From G963665975 sp963665975 (GTDB taxonomy: Bacteria; Bacteroidota; Rhodothermia; Rhodothermales; Bin80): a DNA stretch of 64,000 bases. Below the pieces are notes generated by a model. It saw only the letters and a list, made by a program, of their open reading frames with translations, searched no databases and was not told the DNA's origin. Positions 34,868 to 43,072 of this stretch are shown here, in pieces. Each line of letters starts with the position of its first letter. Within the stretch, counting starts at the first letter, position 1. Position numbers and translations under genes: made by a program. Location: NCBI GenBank assembly GCA_963665975.1, contig OY762508.1, forward strand, positions 2,914,001-2,978,000, in the 5' to 3' direction.

Positions 34868-36511
34868 GTGAATCTGTTACGGACCAGAATATCGTCCCTG
34901 TGCGCCGTGGCCGTTCTGCTGGGACTCAGCGCAGTTCCCGCGTCACGGGCGCAGTCGTCATACTTCGAAGAAGTATTCCTGCCAGGCTTGCCGCCGGTTC
35001 GGTTCGGAGCAGTGGCCTTGGGCGATTATGACCAGGATGGGGATTTTGATTTGGTCTTCTCCGGTTTACAGGAACAAGATGAGGATCCGGAACCCATTGT
35101 ACGACTGTATCGCAACGACGGAGACGACGATCTGATTATCAACAATGCCTCAGGAATGCTCGAAGAAGTTTCTGTGGTCGTGTTAGTGAATACGGGTAGT
35201 ATTGGCAATTCTGCGGAAGAGCGTGTCTGGCAGAGCGCGGCAGCGTGGGGAGACTACGATAGGGATGGAGACCTTGACCTGGCCGTTGCGGGTCTCACGG
35301 CATCCGGTGCTCCGTCTACCAGGATTTACGAATTTGACGGGCAGGAAGCGCGATTGATTACGTCTTTGTCTTTACCTGGAGTATGGTCCGGAGACTTGGA
35401 TTGGGGAGACTACGATAATGATGGGGATCTGGATCTGGCTGTGTGTGGCCGAGATGCGAATGACGAGCCGGTGCTGGCCGTCCACGAAAACATCGTTGAT
35501 CAGAGCGGAAGGTTTCAATTAATGTCAGGCGTGCTCCCCGGTGTGATGGACTGCACGCTGGAATGGGGGGACTATGATGTGGATGGAGACATGGATCTGC
35601 TTGTCACGGGTATGGTAAAGCCACAGGCGTTCGTCACCCGTGTGCTCCGCAATGACGGCGGCAGTTTTATTGTGACAAGCCCGGACTTGCCGGGACTGCT
35701 GTTCGCTTCGGGGGCTTGGGGGGACTATGATGCGGACGGGGATCTCGACATTCTGCTTAGCGGAGCGCGGCTTTCGCCACGCATTATGGAAGGCCGGATA
35801 GAAGTCTTGCGCAATGACGATGGCCGGTTTTCGAGTGCCAACGATCTTTTGCGCGGCGCCTTTGAGAATGACGTAACACTCGGTCGGTATCGCGGAGCAG
35901 TAGGATGGGGAGACTTCACCAATTCCGGATACCTTGATTTCTTCATTACGGGGGCCAAGAATCCACTGGGCACGGAAACCCTGCAACTGTATAGAAACAT
36001 GGTTTCGGGGACGTACTTCGCCAAACTGGGTACGGAGCGATTTAACGGGGGCCTGTTCGGCGGCGCTTTGTGGGCGGACTACGATTTGGATCTGGACCTT
36101 GACTTGCTTGTATGGGGTGATGCTCCAGGCAGAGAGACAACTATTCGTATGCTGCGCAATACGACACGCCATGCCCGCAGGAGACCCGTTGGTCCAACGA
36201 GCCTGGAGGCGCAGGTGAGTGATAATTCGGTAACGTTTTCGTGGATGGAAGGATCTGATCGCCAATCGCCCACGCTCACCTACAACATCCGAGTGGGGAC
36301 CATGCCGCAGGCAGTGGATGTAGTCTCCCCGATGGCGGACCCGGTGACTGGTCAGCGGTACATTAGCCAGCGCGGCAACATTGGACCCGCAACCTCCTGG
36401 ACTTTGAAAGGACTGCAGCCGGGCACTTATTACTGGAGTGTACAAGCCCTGGACAATACCTATTCTGGATCACTCTTTTCAGAACAGCAAGTCTTTGTTA
36501 TAGAGCCCTAG
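34868..36511 (+). CDS. Secreted seven-bladed FG-GAP protein, paralogue without T9SS tail
   Basis: It starts with GTG and a signal peptide (ISSLCAVAVLLGLSAVPASR). Seven repeats follow: GDYDQDGDFDLVFSG, GDYDRDGDLDLAVAG, GDYDNDGDLDLAVCG, GDYDVDGDMDLLVTG, GDYDADGDLDILLSG, GDFTNSGYLDFFITG and ADYDLDLDLDLLVWG. The sixth has lost its calcium-binding acidic residues. A fibronectin-III-like domain ends the protein (about 440-547), with SWMEGSDRQSPTLTYNIRVG matching the upstream paralogue. There is no Por sorting domain; the chain stops right after the Fn3 fold. It may be secreted to the periplasm, or have lost its surface-targeting tail after duplication. The 3' end overlaps the convergent CAP gene by 4 bp. 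Confidence 0.92.
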   Translation: MNLLRTRISSLCAVAVLLGLSAVPASRAQSSYFEEVFLPGLPPVRFGAVALGDYDQDGDFDLVFSGLQEQDEDPEPIVRLYRNDGDDDLIINNASGMLEEVSVVVLVNTGSIGNSAEERVWQSAAAWGDYDRDGDLDLAVAGLTASGAPSTRIYEFDGQEARLITSLSLPGVWSGDLDWGDYDNDGDLDLAVCGRDANDEPVLAVHENIVDQSGRFQLMSGVLPGVMDCTLEWGDYDVDGDMDLLVTGMVKPQAFVTRVLRNDGGSFIVTSPDLPGLLFASGAWGDYDADGDLDILLSGARLSPRIMEGRIEVLRNDDGRFSSANDLLRGAFENDVTLGRYRGAVGWGDFTNSGYLDFFITGAKNPLGTETLQLYRNMVSGTYFAKLGTERFNGGLFGGALWADYDLDLDLDLLVWGDAPGRETTIRMLRNTTRHARRRPVGPTSLEAQVSDNSVTFSWMEGSDRQSPTLTYNIRVGTMPQAVDVVSPMADPVTGQRYISQRGNIGPATSWTLKGLQPGTYYWSVQALDNTYSGSLFSEQQVFVIEP

Positions 36512-36525
36512 CGGGTTGCTAGGGC
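36505..36525. terminator. Hairpin across convergent stop codons
   Basis: A perfect 7-bp inverted repeat (GCCCTAG with CTAGGGC, 7-nt loop) contains the stop codons of both convergent genes: the FG-GAP paralogue on + and the restored CAP frame on -. It may serve as a bidirectional terminator, but neither strand has a good T-run. Pairing is seen; function is inference. Confidence 0.4.
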
Positions 36526-37222
36526 CAAAGAGTTCTGGCACGAAAAGTTGTGCGTGACAAACAGTGTTTCCCCATCCGTAAGCACCACGCCTACTCCAGC
36601 GGATTTGTAGAGTGGGCTTAGCATGTTAGCCCGGTGCGACCGGCTTGCCAGCCACACTTGCATGCACTGGTTCGCGGGCGATGTCGTTGTACGCTTTCCA
36701 TTCGAATTCGAAGCGCGCTACGCCGTTTTGCTCCCAATTCACGCGATATTCGGCATATCGGTGTGTCAGGAACAGGTTTTCGCCGATGCACTGGATGAAA
36801 TATCCTTCACGGCCAAGGGTCTCAGGTAGGCCCGCATTGCGCACGCGGTCACCGGGCTCCTGGCCGCGGGGATTTGTATGCCCGAAGAAGGGATGCCGAG
36901 CCATGTCACGGCTGTGATCAACAGCAACATCTGCCAGGCGCTGCGCCCAATGCAGCGGCGGTAGTCCGTGGTCCATACGAGCCTGGTTGACGAGTTCCTG
37001 AATACGCTGTGCCAAAGCCTGCGTATCCAGCGCCGGCGCACCTTCCACTGCGGTAGCTGGCCACGCAGGCGGAGACAGCAGCGAATCCAGGGCGTGCGTG
37101 GTTTCACGACTCGCGGAACAGCCAACCAGCAACAGGAAGAGAAACGCGTAGGCCGCCCTCGCAGATGGGACAACTTCCGGGCGTCTCGCGTGGTCGGTAT
37201 GGGCGAGGTGGCGCCAGGGCAT
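36508..37222 (-). pseudogene. CAP/SCP-domain lipoprotein gene with frameshift
   Basis: CAP-domain proteins are secreted or surface proteins of varied function. The frame starts at ATG 37222 with a lipobox (FLLLVGCS) and enters a CAP domain: RIQELVNQARMDHGLPPLHW, DHSRDMARHPFFGHTNPRGQ, GENLF and WKAYNDIAREP. It then stops at 36626. One base further on the same strand, the missing end of the domain continues in another frame: CMQVWLASRSHRANMLSPLY, KSAGVGVVLTDGETLF, VTHNF, ending at TAG 36510-36508. A single extra base near 36665-36675 explains this. Either the gene is broken or the base is a sequencing error; both halves are still well conserved, which favours a recent or artefactual event. Confidence 0.85.
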
Positions 37223-37353
37223 CCTCCAGCGCGGGTCTGTTGCGAGACATCGTCAAAGTAGATTCTCCACCCGTGTTCACAGTGGTGGAGAGTGCAGCTT
37301 CAACATTGCGAAATTGTTAACAATTGAGCAATGGCATGGCTTCAAGCATGCAC

Positions 37354-37387
37354 AAAAAAGGCGGAACACGCGATTGCGCGTTCCGCC
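37354..37387 (-). terminator. Intrinsic terminator downstream of ilvE
   Basis: On the minus strand, GGCGGAACGCGC pairs with GCGTGTTCCGCC (12 bp with one G-U) around a 4-nt loop, followed directly by TTTTTT. It lies 26 bp past the ilvE stop and is a textbook Rho-independent terminator. Confidence 0.9.
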
Positions 37388-37413
37388 GAACCTTTCGTGT
37401 GCTATGCTTGTGC

Positions 37414-38352
37414 TTACACGACGTGCGCGAGCGTGGGCTCGGGGACAGGAACACCGGTAAGCCATCCATAGGGGTCATTACCCCTGTGTACGATATCAAA
37501 AAAGGCCTCTTGCAACTCGTGCGTCACTGGACCACGCCCACCTGTGCCTATGCGGTACTTGTCGACAGAACGGATAGGCGTAACCTCCGCGGCAGTCCCG
37601 GTAAAGAAGAGCTCGTCCGCGATGTAGAGCGCTTCGCGTGGAATGTGCTCCACTACAACCGTGTATCCGCGGTCTCGTGCCAGGCGAATGATAGCCTCGC
37701 GCGTTATGCCGGGCAAAATCGACAGGCTGGTTGGCGCCGTATATAGTACGCCATCCCGTACCAGGAAGAGATTTTCTCCGCTTCCCTCTGCCACGTGCCC
37801 GTCCACGCTGAGCATGATGCCCTCGTCGTAGTTGTTTAGCACAGCATTCATCTTCACCAGGCCAGCGCTGAGGTAGTTGCCGCCTGCCTTCGCCGTCGCC
37901 GGCAGCGTATTCGGGGCCATGCGCGCCCAGGAGGCTACCTGTACATCAACGCCCTGCTCCAGGGCTTCTGCGCCCAGATAGGCGCCCCACTTCCACACAG
38001 CGACGAATGTTTCGATCTTGTTCTTGAGTGGGCTTACGCCCATCGATCCCAGGCCGCGGAAGATGACGGGTCGAATATAGCAGGCGCGTAGCCCACTCAA
38101 CGCGATCGTTTCCAAGGTGGCCTTCTGGAGGTCGTTAGCATCGTAGGGTGGCACCATTCGATAGATCCGCGCCGAATCTATCAGCCGCCGCATGTGCTCG
38201 GGCAACCGGAAGACGGCGGGACCCTTCTCCGTGTCATAGCACCGAATTCCCTCGAACACAGAAGATCCATAATGAATGACGTGCGAGAGAACGTGAATCT
38301 TCGCGTCCTCGTGCGGCACCATTTTACCGTTGAACCAGATGTCGTAGGCCAT
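37414..38352 (-). CDS. ilvE: Branched-chain amino acid aminotransferase
   Basis: This fold-type IV PLP enzyme exchanges amino groups between leucine, isoleucine or valine and 2-oxoglutarate. It shows the family start IWFNGKMVPHEDAKIHVLSH, HYGSSVFEGIRCYDTEKGPA, YIRPVIFRGLG, the PLP-lysine region AGGNYLSAGLVKMNAVLNNY and VAEGSGENLFLVRDG. LSILPGITREAIIRLA and ADELFFTGTAAEVTPIRSVD follow. At 312 residues it has the normal length. The family-2 glycosyltransferase starts upstream on the same strand, separated by about 80 bp. A strong terminator follows. Confidence 0.95.
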   Translation of the reverse strand: MAYDIWFNGKMVPHEDAKIHVLSHVIHYGSSVFEGIRCYDTEKGPAVFRLPEHMRRLIDSARIYRMVPPYDANDLQKATLETIALSGLRACYIRPVIFRGLGSMGVSPLKNKIETFVAVWKWGAYLGAEALEQGVDVQVASWARMAPNTLPATAKAGGNYLSAGLVKMNAVLNNYDEGIMLSVDGHVAEGSGENLFLVRDGVLYTAPTSLSILPGITREAIIRLARDRGYTVVVEHIPREALYIADELFFTGTAAEVTPIRSVDKYRIGTGGRGPVTHELQEAFFDIVHRGNDPYGWLTGVPVPEPTLAHVV

Positions 38353-38435
38353 TGCCTTCTATGCGTTCTGCTGGCGGAGAAGAGCGTGTACAACGATAGC
38401 GCGCCAGCGTTGTTCGCCGTCCGAGCCGCGTATCG

Positions 38436-39137
38436 CTACTTCCTGCGACGCCAGGACTGCAAGGCAAACCGAAAAATAGTCCACAATATTTTCAGCGATG
38501 CCATGACGGTCCCTGACACGGTGCCGGTGATTTTTGAGACGCCGACGCGCCTGCGGTAGGACACTGGTGTTTCCATGATGCGCAGTCCTTTGATCGCGGC
38601 CTTAATCTGCATTTCGATGGTCCATCCAAACGTGCGATCCTGCATGTCCAGATCCAACAGGCTCGTGAAGCGAATTGCCCGGAATGGTCCCAGATCCGTG
38701 TATCGTGTGCCCCAGATGAGCCGAATGAGAAAGCACGCCAACCGGTTTCCCCAGATGGCCTGCGGGAGCATAGCCCCACGTTCCCGCGAGCCAAGCATCC
38801 GGGATCCAATGACAATGTCGGCGACTCCTCCCAGGATGGGTCCCACGATGTCGGCCATCTCGTCTGGATGGTCGCTGTAGTCGCCGTCCAGGAATACGAT
38901 TACATCCGGATTGCGGGAACGGGCATAGGCAATGCCGCACAGGCAGGCCCACCCATAGCCGCGGCGATTTTCTCGCAACACGGTGGCGCCAGCCTCACGG
39001 GCGCGTGTCTCGGTTTCGTCCGTCGAGGCGTTGTTGACTACCACTACCTCGTGGACAAGGCCCGGAGGAATGTCGCCAATCACACTTGCGATGGCGCGCG
39101 CCTCATTAAAGGCCGGAATGATTACCAGAGTACGCAT
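38436..39137 (-). CDS. Family 2 glycosyltransferase (dolichol-phosphate mannosyltransferase-like)
   Basis: The 233-residue product has a GT-A fold: VIIPAFNEARAIASVIGDIP, VVVNNASTDETETRAREAG, the DxD-containing VIVFLDGDYSDHPDEM, and DIVIGSRMLG. YTDLGPFRAIRF and SYRRRVGVSKITGTVSG are typical of the DPM1/DPG_synthase group, which make polyprenyl-phosphate sugars or modify cell-wall glycans at the inner membrane. A hydrophobic stretch near residues 214-226 may associate with the membrane. The donor and acceptor cannot be told. It ends about 80 bp before ilvE and starts 14 bp after the DUF4249 gene. Confidence 0.92.
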   Translation of the reverse strand: MRTLVIIPAFNEARAIASVIGDIPPGLVHEVVVVNNASTDETETRAREAGATVLRENRRGYGWACLCGIAYARSRNPDVIVFLDGDYSDHPDEMADIVGPILGGVADIVIGSRMLGSRERGAMLPQAIWGNRLACFLIRLIWGTRYTDLGPFRAIRFTSLLDLDMQDRTFGWTIEMQIKAAIKGLRIMETPVSYRRRVGVSKITGTVSGTVMASLKILWTIFRFALQSWRRRK

Positions 39138-39151
39138 GCGCCTGTGCGTAT

Positions 39152-40141
39152 CTACTCGCGGCCAACGCGCCGGTGCACCCGTTGTGTCTCTTGCGCGCGT
39201 CGCTGAATGCTATCCAGCACGCGCTCCCCATCCTTGTCACGTGCCTCCGCATCCAGAGGATTGTACAGGAGTGCGCGGGCTGTGGTATCGGCCACCAACC
39301 ATTCCACGGAAAATCTTCCAATCGATCCGATAAAACCGAACCCATTGGTGACATTCGAAAACGTTCCGGGCTGGGCCAGTGCTTCTCTGTCGAACCGCCC
39401 TCCGGGTGGGACGAAGGCCTCGTCCAGCATGGTTATGGTCATTCCAAGTCCAGCCAGTGATACCTGATCGAGAGTGATCATCGTGGCGAGTGTATCGCGG
39501 TCTCGCACGAGGTTCAGATCGACTTCCCACACTCCAGGTCTTCCCTCAGCAGGGCCGTTGAGTGGGACGTACGGAAGTCGCAAGTCAACAAAACCAAAAT
39601 CACTGAAGCGAAAGAAGCGATACCAGTGCTCGATCTGATAGGGTTCTGTGCCGACGTCACTCCAGTAGATGGATTGTCGCACATGCAGGCGCGTGGTAAA
39701 CGTGCGCGTTACGCTCTCTGGGATCACTTCAGCTACGGGTCTCGCCGGGACGGTTGTTTCAGCACTGGTGATGACATCGGACCCGTCGGGTTGAACCTCG
39801 ATGCGATACGTATGGCCAGCCTGGATTCGCAGCCTGGCATAGAACACATGGCCAGCCGTTCCGTCGTCGAAAATCACGGTTGAGTCGCGCCATGTGAGGC
39901 TGTGTTCGCTGGTAAGGTCCGTAGAAGTAAGGGTAGCCGCAAGGCTTGACTCCTCGGGTGCGATGGGCGTGGGTCGTATCGGAATGACGCGCACGTACTG
40001 CGTGTCCTCCGCCATATCCAGCGTTCCGAAGAGCGTAAATTGCCGATCACTCTCCAGAATCGGCGAAACCGTTTCTTCGCAGGCAACCAAAAGTGTGGTC
40101 GCCGCCAGTATTGCGGAGAAAAGGAAAAATCGTGATCGCAT
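39152..40141 (-). CDS. DUF4249-type lipoprotein, partner of the TonB receptor
   Basis: A lipoprotein signal (FLFSAILAATTLLVACEE, lipobox Cys near residue 21) precedes a beta-rich protein of 329 residues with FTLFGTLDMAEDTQYVRVIP near the N-terminus, as in DUF4249. DUF4249 proteins of Bacteroidota are usually encoded directly after a TonB-dependent receptor, as here, and probably cap it on the outer membrane, analogous to SusD. I cannot see a ligand. It follows the receptor gene by 22 bp. Confidence 0.8.
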   Translation of the reverse strand: MRSRFFLFSAILAATTLLVACEETVSPILESDRQFTLFGTLDMAEDTQYVRVIPIRPTPIAPEESSLAATLTSTDLTSEHSLTWRDSTVIFDDGTAGHVFYARLRIQAGHTYRIEVQPDGSDVITSAETTVPARPVAEVIPESVTRTFTTRLHVRQSIYWSDVGTEPYQIEHWYRFFRFSDFGFVDLRLPYVPLNGPAEGRPGVWEVDLNLVRDRDTLATMITLDQVSLAGLGMTITMLDEAFVPPGGRFDREALAQPGTFSNVTNGFGFIGSIGRFSVEWLVADTTARALLYNPLDAEARDKDGERVLDSIQRRAQETQRVHRRVGRE

Positions 40142-40163
40142 GCAATTCTTGAAGATGGTCTCC

Positions 40164-42434
40164 TTAGAAGGCCAGTTTTAGTCCGAAGGATGGAATCAAC
40201 GGCAGCTGGTCCAGTCGTTGAAGCGTGAACAGGTCTATGTAGAACAGGTTAGTCCGGTCATAAGCGTTGGTAGCGCTTGCCTGCAGGGTGACTGCTGTCG
40301 TTCTTGACAGGCTAATCTCCTTCTCGAGCGAAATATCGAGTCGGTGGTATGCGGGGAGCCGGCCCCCATACGGCAGGCCGTAAAGCACTCGCGTGTCGCC
40401 GCGCTCGCGGGTCACGTCGGTCGGGCCGCTCACAAGGACGAATTCATCGAATCCAAGCGCTTCGCTAAATGGAAGGCCGGCGCCGTATTGCCAGCGCACA
40501 TTCAGCGCAAAGCCGTACAGGCGAAAGCTGCCGAGGGCGTTGAGCTGGTGTCGCCGGTCATGCGGAGGAGAGAAGCGGTACGCACTTGAGCCGAACCAGT
40601 TTACGACCTCGCTTTGGCGGGCATCGTATTGGACCTTTGAATAACCGTAGTTTATGAAGCCATAGAATGGCTCTGTGGTAATTTCCAACCGTGCGTCCAT
40701 GCCCACCACCATGCCGTCTGCAGGTTGCAGGCGTGTCGTAAACCGCGGAAACGCAGACCATTCGGCAATGGAGAGGTTTTTCATTTGCTTATAGAACCCC
40801 TCAACGGCCACATTCATCCAGGACAACGGGCGGACCGAGTAGCCGGCCAGCGCATGAATAGCTTCGGGCACCTGTCCGAGCGGAGACGACGTCCAAGCCG
40901 TAAATATATCTCCAGCATCACGCCGGTCTGTAAGCCCTACGATTTCCTGATGATATAAGCCTCCGGCGGCACTGATGCGGTGCATGCCCCTGTCAAACAC
41001 CATGCGCAGCCGTGGCTCGATAAAATTGCGCCCCTTGCTCGGAAAAGACTGAAATCTAAGACTTGGCTCAATGCGCAGACCGTCTATCACTTCCAAATCC
41101 GTTTCGATATAGCCGCCAGCTTCGCTGACGTATTCGCGGTCGTCGCTTATATCCTGAAACTGGCCGCCAAGCGCACTATTGAGCTCGTTGAACCGAAAAT
41201 AGACGCCCCATGTCAGATCGGTGGTGCCAATAAAATGGGTAACGTTGGCGCCCGTGTTGATTTCCTGTGTCATCGACGACCGGCTCGGGTTCGCTTCGGG
41301 GCCGAACTTATTGTCGATACTGGATATGGAGAACAAGAGTTCAGCATGAACAGGAATACTAGTGGGCAGCAGGATAAATCGGCCGCCGATGGCTCTGTTT
41401 TCCCACAATACTTGATTGCGCACACTCTGGGATGTCGTGTCTCCCATCGCCCCGATAATGCCCTTGTCATACGATCGCAGCGCGCTGATAGACACTTGAC
41501 TATTCTCGGAGATTTCGGCGTGAATCTTGGCAAACTGATCGTCAAAATTGTATGGCAGTGGATCATCGATAATGCGCGAAACTCCTTGCTCGATGACGGA
41601 AAAACGCCCGGAAACCAGCAGCGAAACGCGCCCTGGAACGATGGGGCCCTCCAGCAGGCCTGCGCTGATAAACGGGGCTACTGACATCTCGCCGGAGAAT
41701 CTCCGATTGTTGCCGTTACGTGTCGAAACGTCGATCACCGAAGAGAGCCGGCCTCCGTACCGGGCGCCGAACCCGCCTGCATAGACATCCGAGACATTCA
41801 GAATGTTTGACGGAAACGCGGAATAGAAGCCGATAAGATGGAAGGGTTGGTAGATGACCATCCCATCCATCAGGACCAGATTTTGCGTCGGCTCGCCTCC
41901 ACGAATGAACAACTGGCCCCCTTGGTCGCCACCGGATACAACCCCTGGTAAGGTCACCAGGTAGCTTGCCAGATCGCCCGACAGGTCGGGTGACGGGATC
42001 AGCTCTATATCCTGTGGACGAATAGACTGCAGGCCACCAGTGACGGCGGCGGCCCCGGCTGTTTCGCGATCGGACTGCACGACGATTTCGTCGAGCGTCG
42101 CATCATCAAGGAGGATGGCGAAATTATAGGTGCGAATTTCGTCCGCTGCGAGATTGAGCGTATCGGCGTACAGTTGGTATCCGATGTACGAGGCGCGCAA
42201 GTAATAGCGACCGGGAGGAATCCGTGACACGGCATAGAAGCCATCGCGATCGGTTGCGGCGCCTATGAATGCATCCTCGTCGTTGGTCAGTACTACGTTG
42301 ACGCCTTGCAGGTGTTGTCCGTCCGATGCGTCTGTGACAAACCCACGCAGTACGGCATTCTGTGCCTGCGCATCCGCCAATAGCAGGCAGGGCAACGCCA
42401 GGAAAAGGGCCACAACTGCTCGGAGTCGGGGCAT
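40164..42434 (-). CDS. TonB-dependent receptor with carboxypeptidase-like N-terminal domain
   Basis: A signal peptide (LRAVVALFLALPCLLLADAQ) is followed by a carboxypeptidase-regulatory-like domain with VLRGFVTDASDGQHLQGVNV and GRYYLRASYIGYQ. The plug comes next, with QSIRPQDIELIPSPDLSGDL and GDQGGQLFIRGGEPTQNLVLMDG, and then a beta-barrel ending LPLIPSFGLKLAF, with the expected C-terminal aromatic. ATG 42434 gives 756 residues. It imports a substrate across the outer membrane using TonB energy. The substrate is unknown, but pairing with a DUF4249 lipoprotein indicates a two-component uptake system. No TonB or ExbBD is in the window. Confidence 0.93.
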   Translation of the reverse strand: MPRLRAVVALFLALPCLLLADAQAQNAVLRGFVTDASDGQHLQGVNVVLTNDEDAFIGAATDRDGFYAVSRIPPGRYYLRASYIGYQLYADTLNLAADEIRTYNFAILLDDATLDEIVVQSDRETAGAAAVTGGLQSIRPQDIELIPSPDLSGDLASYLVTLPGVVSGGDQGGQLFIRGGEPTQNLVLMDGMVIYQPFHLIGFYSAFPSNILNVSDVYAGGFGARYGGRLSSVIDVSTRNGNNRRFSGEMSVAPFISAGLLEGPIVPGRVSLLVSGRFSVIEQGVSRIIDDPLPYNFDDQFAKIHAEISENSQVSISALRSYDKGIIGAMGDTTSQSVRNQVLWENRAIGGRFILLPTSIPVHAELLFSISSIDNKFGPEANPSRSSMTQEINTGANVTHFIGTTDLTWGVYFRFNELNSALGGQFQDISDDREYVSEAGGYIETDLEVIDGLRIEPSLRFQSFPSKGRNFIEPRLRMVFDRGMHRISAAGGLYHQEIVGLTDRRDAGDIFTAWTSSPLGQVPEAIHALAGYSVRPLSWMNVAVEGFYKQMKNLSIAEWSAFPRFTTRLQPADGMVVGMDARLEITTEPFYGFINYGYSKVQYDARQSEVVNWFGSSAYRFSPPHDRRHQLNALGSFRLYGFALNVRWQYGAGLPFSEALGFDEFVLVSGPTDVTRERGDTRVLYGLPYGGRLPAYHRLDISLEKEISLSRTTAVTLQASATNAYDRTNLFYIDLFTLQRLDQLPLIPSFGLKLAF

Positions 42435-42820
42435 ATGGTAATAGGTACGCGTGGTGGATGGACGCAACTGGCAGGTCATGGTACGACAAAACGGCAACAC
42501 CATAAAGGGTAGGATGATCCAAGAATTATACCCCGATCTTGCGGTAGCAATTGTTGCATTGCGAAACGGCCATCGCTCTTGTCAGGATTGGGGTCGCTCA
42601 ATCGACCAGTCCAGTCCTGTCCTACACCGATCAAAGCAGCCTCATCGGCATCCATGACGATGGCATTCTGGGAGATCAAGTCCAAATGCCTTCCGCAATC
42701 ACTCTCTGCCGGTGCTCTTTCCCGAGGCACATCGGCACCGCGCCTGATCACGCGCTGGAACAGGCGATTGATATCAAGATTAGAGATATCTCTGGATGTC
42801 ATCATTTCATTGCAAGTACT
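42435..42820. other. Intergenic region between TonB receptor and small membrane protein
   Basis: A 386-bp divergent region. A long frame on + from 42551 runs into the small membrane protein, but its upstream part has no recognisable content and lacks a start supported by a ribosome binding site. A short perfect palindrome, AGAGATATCTCT, lies near 42782. It probably holds promoters for both neighbours; I cannot place them. Confidence 0.4.
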
Positions 42821-43057
42821 ATGCGCAAACGGCTTCGTCGAATCTTGCTGATTGTCGGGCTCGTCCTGTTTGCGCTTGTCATGCGGAGAGTGCTCAACCC
42901 GTTCGGCGACAAAGACTACGTGGAAATCTCGCACGGCAATCATGTCCACTATGTACCCAAGGATCGAGATCCCAACGTCCCTATCGACCGATTCCCGAAC
43001 AGACCGCCTGGACCAGACGAAAAGCTGTTGTCAGACGGCCGCATCGTACCCCGATAA
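42821..43057 (+). CDS. Small single-helix membrane protein
   Basis: The 78-residue product starts MRKRLRRILLIVGLVLFALV, a basic N-terminus and one transmembrane helix. The tail is short and hydrophilic, with VEISHGNHVHYVPKDRDPNV, RFPNRPP and LLSDGRIVPR. The HGNHVHYVP stretch looks like a possible metal-binding site, but I do not recognise the family. I choose ATG 42821; the upstream frame is unconvincing. It converges with the MoxR-like ATPase gene, ending 15 bp from it. Confidence 0.7.
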   Translation: MRKRLRRILLIVGLVLFALVMRRVLNPFGDKDYVEISHGNHVHYVPKDRDPNVPIDRFPNRPPGPDEKLLSDGRIVPR

Positions 43058-43072
43058 CATATCCCGAACGGA

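Noticed and set aside
35525..36445. 306-codon minus frame opposite the second FG-GAP gene
   Set aside because: Repeats on the sense strand account for it; no independent similarity.
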